Shown here piece after piece: positions 20,917 to 29,385 of a DNA stretch of 38,920 nt (the stretch's first letter is position 1; each line of letters starts with the position of its first letter). The DNA is from Methyloversatilis universalis (GTDB lineage: Bacteria > Pseudomonadota > Gammaproteobacteria > Methylococcales > Methylococcaceae): the NCBI GenBank assembly GCA_020723665.1, contig DYIL01000034.1:1-38920 (forward strand), in the 5' to 3' direction. The position numbers and the translations under genes were made by a program. The notes below the pieces were generated by a model, which saw only the letters and a list, made by a program, of their open reading frames with translations, ran no database searches and was not told the origin of the DNA.

Positions 20917-22898
20917 AGATTGGCGCGACATCGTTCAAGCCGGACCGAACGCAGCAAAACCTGCTCTTGTTCAGCGTTTTCTTCGTAGCCGCGCCGCATC
21001 TCCTCAATTTGGGCCTGGGAATCGTCCTTTATTTTTCCCTCCTGGCGGCTTGGCGATTCGCTTCCGGATATCGGCCCGCCTTGCAGCCCGGTCGCCTGCT
21101 GCTGTTTGTTCTGACCCTCACCGGGGCGGCCCTGGTTTACGTCGATTACCATCGTTTTTACGGGCGCGAGGCCGGGTCCAGCCTCTTTCTCGTCGGCCTG
21201 GGACTGAAATTGATGGAGATGCGGACCCGGCGCGATGTCTACCTGGTGGTCTATCTCGCGTTCTTCGTGGCTTTGACCCAGTACCTGTTCTCCCAAAGCG
21301 TCGCTTTGGCAGCCTATACCCTGGCGGCGGTCGGCTTGCTGATTTCAGTGTTGATCGGACTGAACGCCGGCCCCGTTCTGTCTCTCAAAATCCAGTTGAA
21401 AATGGCGGCGGTGTTGGTGGCGCAAGCGATGCCGATCATGCTGGTTCTGTTCTTATTCTTCCCGCGCATCGCGGGACCTTTATGGGCGCTTCCGGACGAT
21501 CCGGACACGGCAAAGACCGGCCTCGGCGACATCGTCGAGCCGGGCAGCATCAGTCGTCTCGTACTATCGCGGGAGCCCGCTTTTCGCGTCGATTTCGAGG
21601 GCCCCGTCCCAGCGCCCGACGAGCGCTATTGGCGAGGGCCAGTGTTCTGGCATACCGACGGAACACGCTGGACCCTGCCGCCGGAAGAGGGGCGGCACGA
21701 TGTTCGAGCGCCGGAATTCGCCGGAACGGCTTACCGTTACACGATAACTCTGGAGCCGCATCAAAACCGTTGGGTGTTCGCCCTGGATCTGCCCAAAACG
21801 TTTCCGGGCGAACTCTCTCTAACGCGCGAATATCTCCTGTTGGCGCGACAAAAGATCGGCGAACGCCGGCAATTCACGATCACGTCATATCCGAACTACC
21901 GAACGGGCGAACTAAGCCCCGCCGAACGCGACCTGGGTCTACAGTTGCCGGACGAGCCCTCCGCGCGCGTTGTCCGCCTGGTCGAGCGCTGGCGCCGTTC
22001 GTCGTCCGATCCGCAAGGCATCGTGAACAAGGCCCTGCACCATTTTCGTGAAGAGCCTTTCGTATACACGCTCAACCCGCCGCCGATTCCGGACAAACCC
22101 ATAGACACTTTCCTTTTCAAGACCCGCAAGGGATTCTGTGAGCATTACGCCACGGCTTTCGTTTATCTCATGCGGGCGGCGGGAATTCCGGCCAGGGTGG
22201 TCACCGGTTATCAGGGCGGGCAGTGGAACCCGGTAGGCCAGTTCCTGGAAGTACGACAAGCCGATGCACATGCATGGGCGGAAGCGTGGTTGCCGGGGCA
22301 AGGCTGGACCCGGATCGATCCGACTGCCGCGGTAGCACCGCACCGAATCGAGCAGGGTATCGACCTGGATCGACAATGGGCCGGTCAAGCGGCCGGTTTC
22401 AGCCCAGTCCAACGAGTGCTATCCGATACCGCTCTCGATTTCCACGATTGGTACCGTCGGGTCCGCCTCGTCTGGGCTAGTATCGACCACGCCTGGAATC
22501 AATGGGTTTTGAGCTACAATCCGGAGCATCAAAAGCAGTTCTGGGAAGCGCTCGGCATCGTCGACTGGCGAGGCTTGATCACCTGGCTGGCGGCACTCTC
22601 GGTTCTCTGCGGCGTGCTGGTCGGACTATGCATAAGGCCCCGCCGAAAGCCGGAGACGATCGATCCCGCCCTAAAGGCATACAGTCGGTTTCTCAAGAAA
22701 TTGGCAAAACGCGGGGTGATCAAACGAACGGGCGAAGGACCCCGGGATTTCGCCTTGCGCGCCGCATCCGAACGTCCCGAGGCCAAAGAAAACATTGGCG
22801 CCATCACCGCGCTGTTCCTTGAGGTCCGGTACGGACAGCAAGCGGATCCGAGCGATATCGAACGGCTGAAGCAGCGGGTGAAAGCGTTTCGGCTTTGA
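20913..22898 (+). CDS. Membrane transglutaminase-like protein (DUF3488-TGc-DUF4129)
   Basis: Encodes 661 residues from the ATG at 20913; a longer frame upstream lies inside the DUF58 gene. About six membrane helices occupy the first 190 residues (DUF3488/TgpA-N). A periplasmic transglutaminase core follows with the catalytic triad: Cys in KGFCEHYATAF (about residue 409), His in QADAHAWAEAW (about 452) and Asp in WTRIDPTAAV (about 469). A further membrane helix (WLAALSVLCGVLVGLCI) precedes a C-terminal DUF4129-like cytoplasmic tail. The layout matches TgpA of Pseudomonas aeruginosa, a periplasmic transglutaminase needed for viability there. The substrate here is unknown. It ends 10 bp from the convergent nfeD. 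Confidence 0.93.
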   Translation: MKIGATSFKPDRTQQNLLLFSVFFVAAPHLLNLGLGIVLYFSLLAAWRFASGYRPALQPGRLLLFVLTLTGAALVYVDYHRFYGREAGSSLFLVGLGLKLMEMRTRRDVYLVVYLAFFVALTQYLFSQSVALAAYTLAAVGLLISVLIGLNAGPVLSLKIQLKMAAVLVAQAMPIMLVLFLFFPRIAGPLWALPDDPDTAKTGLGDIVEPGSISRLVLSREPAFRVDFEGPVPAPDERYWRGPVFWHTDGTRWTLPPEEGRHDVRAPEFAGTAYRYTITLEPHQNRWVFALDLPKTFPGELSLTREYLLLARQKIGERRQFTITSYPNYRTGELSPAERDLGLQLPDEPSARVVRLVERWRRSSSDPQGIVNKALHHFREEPFVYTLNPPPIPDKPIDTFLFKTRKGFCEHYATAFVYLMRAAGIPARVVTGYQGGQWNPVGQFLEVRQADAHAWAEAWLPGQGWTRIDPTAAVAPHRIEQGIDLDRQWAGQAAGFSPVQRVLSDTALDFHDWYRRVRLVWASIDHAWNQWVLSYNPEHQKQFWEALGIVDWRGLITWLAALSVLCGVLVGLCIRPRRKPETIDPALKAYSRFLKKLAKRGVIKRTGEGPRDFALRAASERPEAKENIGAITALFLEVRYGQQADPSDIERLKQRVKAFRL

Positions 22899-22908
22899 GA
22901 CCCCGCCA

Positions 22909-23349
22909 CTACTCGGCTTTTTCCACCTTCAGAATCACGCCTTCCGCAGCCACGACTCTAACCTTGCTACCCGGTTCGCAATCCTCCCCTTGCACCTTCC
23001 AGGTGGAATCGTCCACACGGATCCGCCCTTGACCGTTGACGATGGGATGCTCGAGCGTGAAGAGCCGTCCCACATATTGGGCGGCTCGCTGATTCAACAA
23101 GGGCTGATCGGTCTCGATCGGATGTTTTTTCAGAAACAGCCGGAACACTCCGATGCTGATGACCGATAGCACCGAGAAGAGTATCAGCTGATACTCCCAA
23201 CCCAGCGCCGGCGCGATCAGCTTGACCACGCCGACCACGAAGGCCGATTCGGCCATCCACAAAAAGAACATTCCGGGCGCAAGGAGTTCGACGATGAGAA
23301 GGAATACGCCGAACGCCCACCAGTGCCAGAAAACGACCTCGAACTCCAT
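22909..23349 (-). CDS. NfeD family membrane protein
   Basis: Encodes 146 residues. Two to three membrane helices (HWWAFGVFLLIVELLAPGMF, FVVGVVKLIAPALG, LILFSVLSVISIGVF) are followed by a C-terminal OB-fold (about residues 85-146) containing GRIRVDDSTWKVQGED, typical of short NfeD1b proteins. These proteins work with SPFH/stomatin-type partners in membrane organisation. The ATG directly follows the stop of the SPFH gene (TAAATG), so the two are co-expressed. Confidence 0.93.
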   Translation of the reverse strand: MEFEVVFWHWWAFGVFLLIVELLAPGMFFLWMAESAFVVGVVKLIAPALGWEYQLILFSVLSVISIGVFRLFLKKHPIETDQPLLNQRAAQYVGRLFTLEHPIVNGQGRIRVDDSTWKVQGEDCEPGSKVRVVAAEGVILKVEKAE

Positions 23350-24273
23350 TTAGCTTACCTTCTTCGAAAACGCTTCTTTAGTGATTTCGCCGATACCGCT
23401 CAAAGCGCCGATGACGCTGGAAGCTTCCAGGGGCATGAGGATGACCTTGTTGTTTTCCGCGGCCGCGAGGTTTTGCAGTGCTTCGACGTACTTTTGGGCA
23501 ACGAAGTAATTGATGGCCTGAACATCGCCTTTGCCGATGGCTTCGGACACCATCAAAGTCGCTCGTGCCTCTGCCTGGGCCAGGCGCTCGCGGGCTTCAG
23601 CCTCGCGGAAGGCGGCCTCCTTGCGGCCTTCGGCTTCCAAAATCGCGGCTTGTTTTTCGCCGTCGGCGCGGAGGATGGCCGCTTGTTTGAGACCTTCCGC
23701 TTCGAGCACGGCGGCGCGCTTGTCCCGTTCCGCCTTCATCTGACGCGCCATCGCGTCGACCAGGTCCTGTGGCGGCGTGATGTCCTTGATCTCGATACGC
23801 GTTACTTTGACTCCCCAGGGCGTAGTCGCGTCGTCGACCACCGAGAGCAGGCGGGCGTTGATTTCGTCCCGCTTGGATAACAGTTCATCAAGATCCATGG
23901 AGCCCATCACGGTACGGATATTGGTCATCGTGAGCTGCATGATGGCGAGCTGCAGGTCGCTTACTTCGTAGGCCGCTTTGGCCGCATCCACGACCTGAAA
24001 AAACACAACGCCGTCCACTTTGACCATGGCATTGTCCTTGGTGATAACCTCCTGAGACGGCACGTCCAAGACTTGTTCCATCATGTTGATCCGTGCGCCG
24101 ATTTGGTCGATGACCGGCATGATGACATTGAGGCCGGGCTTCAGCGTAGCCGTGTATTTTCCGAATCGCTGCACAGTAAATTCGGAACCTTGAGGAACGA
24201 ATTTGACGCTCAGTACGACCAGGACGATGGACAGTACCAAAAGAAACAATACAAAAATGCCAAACGCGCTCAT
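23350..24273 (-). CDS. SPFH/stomatin-family protein (QmcA/paraslipin-like)
   Basis: Encodes 307 residues. An N-terminal membrane helix (FGIFVLFLLVLSIVLVVLSV) is followed by an SPFH domain (VPQGSEFTVQRFGKYTATLKPG to about residue 190). A coiled-coil rich in alanine and glutamate follows, in which an AAxLEAEG/R-type unit recurs several times, and then a C-terminal segment VILMPLEASSVIGALSGIGE. It is expected to oligomerise into membrane microdomain scaffolds with NfeD. AAGGGGGAG lies close upstream of the ATG. It is the first gene of the two-gene unit and faces the long 24.3-24.8 kb intergenic region. Confidence 0.94.
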   Translation of the reverse strand: MSAFGIFVLFLLVLSIVLVVLSVKFVPQGSEFTVQRFGKYTATLKPGLNVIMPVIDQIGARINMMEQVLDVPSQEVITKDNAMVKVDGVVFFQVVDAAKAAYEVSDLQLAIMQLTMTNIRTVMGSMDLDELLSKRDEINARLLSVVDDATTPWGVKVTRIEIKDITPPQDLVDAMARQMKAERDKRAAVLEAEGLKQAAILRADGEKQAAILEAEGRKEAAFREAEARERLAQAEARATLMVSEAIGKGDVQAINYFVAQKYVEALQNLAAAENNKVILMPLEASSVIGALSGIGEITKEAFSKKVS

Positions 24274-24773
24274 CTCTCCCCCTTAATCGATTCTCACAAT
24301 GCGTGGCGTTTTTATTTGGAGTTCGGTCGATTTCAAACGAACAAGAGCCCGGGCTTTAGTTTTTCGCAGCGAGTAAAGCTTAGCCCTAAAATGCAGAACG
24401 GACGTTTGAATATCCACGGTACCAAATGTAAACAAGTCGAAAACATTTCGCTTGTAGCTACAAGCTCAGGAAAGACTTGTTCATCCTACTAGTTTAAGTA
24501 TTTAAAACAAACACTTGTGTGATATATAAAGCTGTGTCGAAAACAGTGTACGCCTGTGACGGAGTTGTGGATAATTTTTCTCGGTATTTTTTCACGCTAG
24601 TTCGGCACATCCTATCCACAAACTTTAGCAAGAGTTTTCAAAGGGGGGATGAGAATCGCTGTCCGGGCCTTGCCGGACGGAAGAGAGTGTTTTAGGGCCG
24701 TACGAGTGTTCGCCGGATGTGCGAGATCTCGACAAGCTTACCGAGACCGTTGACAGGCCAAGAGGGAAAAAGA
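24274..24773. promoter_or_regulatory. 500-bp AT-rich intergenic region with DnaA-box-like motifs
   Basis: No credible gene is present. It contains a perfect 14-bp palindrome CTTGTAGCTACAAG (24451-24464) and an AT-rich stretch (about 24481-24530, TTTAAGTATTTAAAAC and GATATATAAAG). It also contains a perfect DnaA-box match TGTGGATAA (24566-24574), an inverted near-match CTATCCACA (24612-24620), and weaker candidates near 24408 and 24588. A hairpin GTCCGG/CCGGAC lies at 24661-24678. The region holds the promoters of the divergent SPFH and coiled-coil genes. Whether it binds DnaA is not known. Confidence 0.5.
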
Positions 24774-25406
24774 ATGTACCCGCTACCAAACAGAGACTCT
24801 GCCCCTACAACGGACAAGGCTGAATCTTATTTGCGGGGAGGCAAATATCGGCGTTCTTCCCGTACCAAGCTGATATTTTTCTTGGCCATCTTATCGTTGG
24901 TGGAAGCGGCGGCGCTTCTAATCCTGTTTATCCAGTTGGCACTCAGCGAACAGGAAAACCTGGAGTTGACGATCTTGGAGAAAAACCAGGCCCAGGAACT
25001 CGAAACGCTAAGGCCCGAAGTCGAAAAGCTACGGGCCGACGTCGCCTCATTGACGGCTTCGCGCCTGCCGAATTTGGCCAGGCTGGAGTTCGATAAAGTG
25101 ATTCCCCTCGAACTCGACTATGTGAAAAACATTGTTTTCACTGTGGCGGGCAAGGACTCCGATAAGCATTACGAGTACAAGATCGTCATGCACAATTCAG
25201 GCCTGTCGTTGATCCATCCGGAGGTCGATATCCTTTTCTTCGACCGCGTCGGCGTTCAGGTGGGGTTGTCCAAAATAGGATTTCACAAAGACGGCACACC
25301 GAACCTGAATATGCTGGAACGGGGGGAGGTTCGCTCTTTTTCGTCAAGCGTCGATTTGACGGATGATGCTAAGCCCGAATATTTCCGGGTGAAAATTCAC
25401 AAATGA
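24774..25406 (+). CDS. Uncharacterised membrane-anchored coiled-coil protein
   Basis: Encodes 210 residues. The ATG at 24774 is preferred because GAGGGAAAAAGA precedes it; an upstream ATG (24717) has no such site. A basic, polar cytoplasmic tail (residues 1-30) is followed by one membrane helix (LIFFLAILSLVEAAALLIL, about 33-55). A charged coiled-coil (about 58-95, with ELETLRPEVEKLRADVASL) comes next, and then a periplasmic domain of about 110 residues rich in beta-forming sequence (YEYKIVMHNSGLSLIHPEVD, VDILFFDRVGVQVGLSK). I do not recognise the family. The layout suggests a periplasmic scaffold or sensor component. It is convergent with the thioredoxin-TPR gene. Confidence 0.82.
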   Translation: MYPLPNRDSAPTTDKAESYLRGGKYRRSSRTKLIFFLAILSLVEAAALLILFIQLALSEQENLELTILEKNQAQELETLRPEVEKLRADVASLTASRLPNLARLEFDKVIPLELDYVKNIVFTVAGKDSDKHYEYKIVMHNSGLSLIHPEVDILFFDRVGVQVGLSKIGFHKDGTPNLNMLERGEVRSFSSSVDLTDDAKPEYFRVKIHK

Positions 25407-25417
25407 GCGTCCGCTCG

Positions 25418-26233
25418 TCAAACATATAAGGCGCTGGCAAGCCGCCGCCGATACTCCCGCGTCAGTTCGTGATCGTCGCCGAGAAATGCGAAAACGGCGA
25501 GGCAAGCTTTCCTTGCACCATCGTCGTCATAATGCCGGGCGTTTCGTACCACATCGATGAAGCCTGACAGGGCCGGCTCGAAATCGGCATTCTTTAGCCA
25601 CTCGATCGCCGAGAGATAGGCGGACTTAACGGGAGCGTCGGGCAAGGTCGCCGGGTTCTCGGCATACCCAAACAACCGGGAAAAGGTACGAATACTTTCG
25701 GCCATCGGATAGACATCCGAACCGGGGCCCACCCGCTCCACCGTCGCTGCGGCTCGCTGGTGATCCGACGAGAGCAGCAGGCGAGCCAGCATGACGGCGG
25801 CCTCGGCGTTGTCGGGCTCGACAGCGAGCACTTCGTCCAAAAGGGCGGCAGCTTTATCGGCGTGACCGGCCAGCATGTCGGCCTCGGCTTGCCTGATCTT
25901 GTCCCGTAGCGGACTCGGCAGGTTGCGGTTCAGCCATTCCTCGATCACAGATTCCGGCAGCGCGCCGGTAAACTCGTCGACCACTTGCCCATCGACGAAA
26001 AGCTTGACGTTCGGAATGCTTCGAATCCCGTAACGGGCGCTGACGTCCGGCAATTCCTCGGTGTTGAGCTTGACCAGCGTGAAGCGCTCCGGATTTTTCC
26101 GGGCAAGCCGTTCCAAAACCGGCCCCAAAGCACGGCAGGGCGCACACCAGGGCGCCCAGAAATCGACCAGAACCGGTATGGTATAACTGCGTTGAAGAAC
26201 GTCGGTGTCAAAGTTTGGGATAGTATCGGGCAT
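25418..26233 (-). CDS. Thioredoxin-TPR co-chaperone, CnoX/YbbN-like
   Basis: Encodes 271 residues from the ATG at 26233, preceded by CGGAAACAGC; a longer upstream frame is unlikely. The N-terminal thioredoxin domain has FWAPWCAPCRALGPVLE with the active-site CAPC at residues 30-33, and a cis-Pro region SIPNVKLFVDG. From about residue 112 the protein becomes TPR-like (RQAEADMLAGHADKAAALLD, PDNAEAAVMLARLLLSS) and resembles the CnoX/YbbN chaperedoxin family that delivers substrates to GroEL and protects them from oxidation. E. coli CnoX has SQHC instead of a CxxC motif; here both cysteines remain, so reductase activity is possible. It is probably cytoplasmic. Confidence 0.9.
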   Translation of the reverse strand: MPDTIPNFDTDVLQRSYTIPVLVDFWAPWCAPCRALGPVLERLARKNPERFTLVKLNTEELPDVSARYGIRSIPNVKLFVDGQVVDEFTGALPESVIEEWLNRNLPSPLRDKIRQAEADMLAGHADKAAALLDEVLAVEPDNAEAAVMLARLLLSSDHQRAAATVERVGPGSDVYPMAESIRTFSRLFGYAENPATLPDAPVKSAYLSAIEWLKNADFEPALSGFIDVVRNARHYDDDGARKACLAVFAFLGDDHELTREYRRRLASALYV

Positions 26234-26555
26234 CGCTGTTTCCGTCTGATTAAATGACGTTTTGTCTATCTCTGTTCTATTTTCGAAAGGCTGAACTGTT
26301 CTTTCGTTCGCTTTCAAGCAACCGCAGCTCATAGGTCGAATCGAGTCGAAGGAAGAAGCGTAGCAAATCTTCCTATCTACCGGGTGAGTCGCTCAATCCG
26401 TCCGGTGTGTTTTGCGGTCTTCGCTAAACTCTTAGTATTCCGCCGCTCGTCCGACGACGAGGCCGCCAATGAATCGGGTGTAAACTCATCGTGCGAGATA
26501 ACCCGTCTGGGTCATACCGAATCGTTTAAAACTTGAGATACAAGGCTCGATTATT
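26234..26555. promoter_or_regulatory. Divergent intergenic region between the CnoX-like and EAL-HDOD genes
   Basis: About 320 bp between two divergently transcribed genes. No gene, tRNA or long repeat was seen. It must contain both promoters, but no confident -35/-10 pair was found on either strand. Confidence 0.4.
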
Positions 26556-27764
26556 GTGAGGAACGATTTTCTCATTGGACGACAACAAATCTTTGACCGC
26601 GATTTGCGCGTTTTTGCCTATGAATTGCTATTCCGCGACGTAAACGGCAATACCGTCGAGGCGTTCGGACCGACGGCCGCCAGCAACCAAGTCATCGTGG
26701 ACAGCCTGCTCGAATATGGATTGGACCGGATCGTCGGAGCGCAACTGGCTTTCATCAATTTAACGCGGGATAACCTGCTCTCCGGAACCCCTTTGCTGCT
26801 CCCCAAAGACAAGGTGGTCATCGAAGTCTTGGAAGATGTCCATATTGACGATACTTTGATTCAAGCCTTGCAAAACTTGGTACACCAGGGTTATAGGATT
26901 GCGCTGGACGACTTCGTATTCGAGGAGCGTTGGCTGCCCTTGATCGAGATTGCCCACATCATCAAATTCGACATCCAAAAGGTCGAACCGGCTGCCAGCG
27001 GATCGGTGATGGAACAACTGAAGAAGCTGCCTATCCTCTTCCTGGCCGAAAAGGTGGAAACACAGGAGCAATATCTGGAATATCGCGCACTCGGCTGCCA
27101 GTATTTTCAAGGATTCTTTTTCAGCCGGCCTAACATGGTGCAGGGAAGACGGCTGGAAACCAGCCACTATGCAGTCTTGCAGATTTTGGCAACGATCAAT
27201 CGTCCGAATATCTCGATCTCCGAACTCGCGTACACGATATCCATGGATGTGGGACTCAGCTACAAGCTGCTCCGCTACATCAACTCGGCATTTTATGCCC
27301 TGCCGAGACAGATCGACTCCTTGAAACTCGCGATTACTTACCTAGGTATCCGCGAAATCCAGCGCTGGGCATCTCTGATAAGCCTGGCGAATTTTCCGGA
27401 TCACCCGAGAGAAATCATCAAGATCGCCCTGGTTCGAGCGAAAATGTGCGAATCTCTCGCGGCTTCCTGCAAGTTGCCGAACAGCGACCAGTTCTTCCTG
27501 GTGGGACTGATGTCCACCATCGATCAATTGCTCGAGATCCCCTTGGACGAAGCGGTTTCGAGCCTGCCCCTGGCAGACGAGGTGAAAGAAGCGCTGGTGT
27601 CTCGCGCAGGGCCGGCGGGAAAGGCCCTCGACTGCGCCATCAACTACGAACGCTGGCGGCTGGATGCGGTGCATTTCGAGCATCTCGACCTACCCCAAGT
27701 CGGCCGGATTCATCTCGAGAGCGTCGGCTGGGCAAACAAGATTTTCGAAGTGTTGGAAGCATAG
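26556..27764 (+). CDS. EAL-HDOD signalling protein (YuxH family)
   Basis: Encodes 402 residues from a GTG at 26556, with AAGG about 12 bases upstream. The N-terminal half (about 1-200) is an EAL-type domain in which the signature reads YELLFRD (EAL as ELL). The usual metal and substrate residues appear as INLTRDN, VIEVLED, ALDDF, IIKFDIQ, AEKVET and QGFFFSRP, so catalytic residues may be retained. The C-terminal half is an HDOD domain (about 205-390, ISISELAYTISMDVGLSYKL, REIQRWASLISLA). Proteins of this class can bind or degrade c-di-GMP or act in protein scaffolding. Activity is not assured, because many YuxH members are inactive. A terminator hairpin follows. Confidence 0.92.
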   Translation: MRNDFLIGRQQIFDRDLRVFAYELLFRDVNGNTVEAFGPTAASNQVIVDSLLEYGLDRIVGAQLAFINLTRDNLLSGTPLLLPKDKVVIEVLEDVHIDDTLIQALQNLVHQGYRIALDDFVFEERWLPLIEIAHIIKFDIQKVEPAASGSVMEQLKKLPILFLAEKVETQEQYLEYRALGCQYFQGFFFSRPNMVQGRRLETSHYAVLQILATINRPNISISELAYTISMDVGLSYKLLRYINSAFYALPRQIDSLKLAITYLGIREIQRWASLISLANFPDHPREIIKIALVRAKMCESLAASCKLPNSDQFFLVGLMSTIDQLLEIPLDEAVSSLPLADEVKEALVSRAGPAGKALDCAINYERWRLDAVHFEHLDLPQVGRIHLESVGWANKIFEVLEA

Positions 27765-27781
27765 TCACCGCGGTGCCGTGT

Positions 27782-27803
27782 CTGCCGGCTTGAAACCCGG
27801 CAG
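27782..27803 (+). terminator. Intrinsic terminator of the EAL-HDOD gene
   Basis: CTGCCGG (27782-27788) pairs with CCGGCAG (27797-27803), forming a 7-bp stem around an 8-nt loop, followed by the T-rich TCTTCTTACTTTTCC. It sits 18 bp after the stop of the EAL-HDOD gene and just before the convergent end of cysE, and may also limit transcription from the other direction. Confidence 0.6.
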
Positions 27804-27808
27804 TCTTC

Positions 27809-28567
27809 TTACTTTTCCTCGCCCGTTTTCAATTCGCAATGCTCCAGTTCGGGCAATGGCGCTTCCGAAACGCTGATACCCTGCTGTTTCAGCGCTCGCT
27901 TTAACGCTTCGATTTGCTCGTCCAGCGCCTGTATGTGATCGAGCATATGATTGATGGCGTGAGCCACCGGATCGGGCATGTCGGGCGTCAAACCGTAAGC
28001 ATCGAAACGCAGCTTGCTGGCGATGGCCTGCCGGCGCGCTTCATGCGCTTGGCGATCGGCGCTCACCACGTGGCCGGGAATCCCGACTACCGTGGCGCCG
28101 GCCGGGACATTCTTCAGGACTACCGAATTGGAGCCGATACGGGCGCCGTCGGCCACCGTAATGGGCCCGAGTATCTTGGCTCCGGCGCCGACCACGACCC
28201 CGTTGCCCAGCGTCGGATGCCGTTTTCCCTTTTTCCAGGACGTCCCCCCCAGTGTCACCCCGTGGTACAGCGTGCAATCATCGCCGATTACTGCCGTTTC
28301 GCCGATGACGACTCCCATGCCATGATCGATGAAGAAACGCTTTCCAATCCGTGCCCCGGGATGGATTTCAATGCCCGTCCACCAGCGCGCCAAGGTCGAA
28401 ATGAACCGAGCCGGCCATTTGAATCCCCAGTTCCACAATCGGTGGCTGAATCGGTGCGCCAGAATGGCGTGCACGCCCGGATAGGTCGTAAGGATCTCGA
28501 AATAGGATTGCGCCGCAGGGTCGCGCTCGAAGATGCAGCTGAATTCTTCTTTCAATCGTCGCCACAT
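27809..28567 (-). CDS. cysE: Serine O-acetyltransferase
   Basis: Encodes 252 residues. It acetylates L-serine with acetyl-CoA, the first step of cysteine synthesis. The helical N-terminus ([21 protein letters not shown]) and the left-handed beta-helix with [20 protein letters not shown] are diagnostic; the His in FIDHG is the catalytic base region. The active-site loop [15 protein letters not shown] is also present. The tail after about residue 190 is long and charged ([20 protein letters not shown]), probably a helix. The start codon is 6 bp from the trmJ stop, so the pair is likely co-transcribed. Confidence 0.95.
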   Translation of the reverse strand: MWRRLKEEFSCIFERDPAAQSYFEILTTYPGVHAILAHRFSHRLWNWGFKWPARFISTLARWWTGIEIHPGARIGKRFFIDHGMGVVIGETAVIGDDCTLYHGVTLGGTSWKKGKRHPTLGNGVVVGAGAKILGPITVADGARIGSNSVVLKNVPAGATVVGIPGHVVSADRQAHEARRQAIASKLRFDAYGLTPDMPDPVAHAINHMLDHIQALDEQIEALKRALKQQGISVSEAPLPELEHCELKTGEEK

Positions 28568-28573
28568 AAAGGG

Positions 28574-29299
28574 TCAGGTCTGAGTTCGTATCCGTAACTG
28601 AACGGCCGTCAATATACCGCGCAGAAGATGGATTTCCTTTTTTTCCAGGACGGAACGGTTAAAAATCCGCCTGAGCCTGCGCATGACCGAAGGCCCCGTC
28701 TTTCTTTCGTGGAGAAACCGAAGATCGTATAAAGTGCGCTCCAGGTGTCCGTAAAAGGATTCCATTTCGTCGGCCGTCGCCAGCGCCGGGCCGGTAGTGT
28801 CGGCAGGCGTTTGTTCCCGAGCGGCGAGAAAAAGCTCGTAGGCCACGATCTGAACGGCGGCGGCGACATTCAGCGAGCTGAATGTCGGATCGCAGGGGAT
28901 GTGCAGCAAAAAATGGCACCGTTCCAACTCCTCGTTGGTGAGACCGGAATGTTCCCGTCCGAACAAAATGGCTGTCTTTGCCTTCTTCGCGCAGAGCTGT
29001 TGTGCGCATTCCCGCGGGTCGAGCTGAGGCCAGGAAATCGTGCGTAGCCGTGCGCTGGCTCCGACCACCAAGGCGCAATCGCCTATGGCTTCCTGCAGGT
29101 CACGGCAAACCCGCGCACCGGCCAAAACATCGTCTGCGCCCGACGCCCGGGCGGTCGCTTCTCCGCTGGGAAAAACTTTGGGTGAGACCAGGGCCAGATC
29201 GCGCAGTCCCATGTTTTTCATGGCGCGCGCCGTCGCGCCGATGTTGCCGGGATGCGTGGTTCCGACCAGCACAATCCTGACCTGGGACAAGCGATTCAT
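28574..29299 (-). CDS. trmJ: tRNA (cytidine/uridine-2'-O-)-methyltransferase TrmJ
   Basis: Encodes 241 residues of the SPOUT superfamily. The N-terminus has IVLVGTTHPGNIGATARAMK (the NIGATARAM motif). The knot region has ILFGREHSGLTNEEL followed by IPCDPTFSSLNVAAAVQIVA (the SLNVAxAVQI motif), both essential for SAM binding and 2'-O-methylation of tRNA position 32. The C-terminal extension of about 80 residues fits TrmJ rather than TrmL. It precedes cysE by 6 bp and is divergent from suhB across 86 bp. Confidence 0.95.
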   Translation of the reverse strand: MNRLSQVRIVLVGTTHPGNIGATARAMKNMGLRDLALVSPKVFPSGEATARASGADDVLAGARVCRDLQEAIGDCALVVGASARLRTISWPQLDPRECAQQLCAKKAKTAILFGREHSGLTNEELERCHFLLHIPCDPTFSSLNVAAAVQIVAYELFLAAREQTPADTTGPALATADEMESFYGHLERTLYDLRFLHERKTGPSVMRRLRRIFNRSVLEKKEIHLLRGILTAVQLRIRTQT

Positions 29300-29385
29300 G
29301 CGTCAGCGATGGGGATAACCAAAAAGGGTAAAATACTATCAGAAATTTGATACTCTAAACCGTTTTTCAACCAGCCGATTTCAAT

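Noticed and set aside
28062..28075. CCACGTGG inside cysE as a possible parS core
   Set aside because: The flanks do not fit the parS consensus (TGTTTCACGTGAAACA) and it is inside a coding region.
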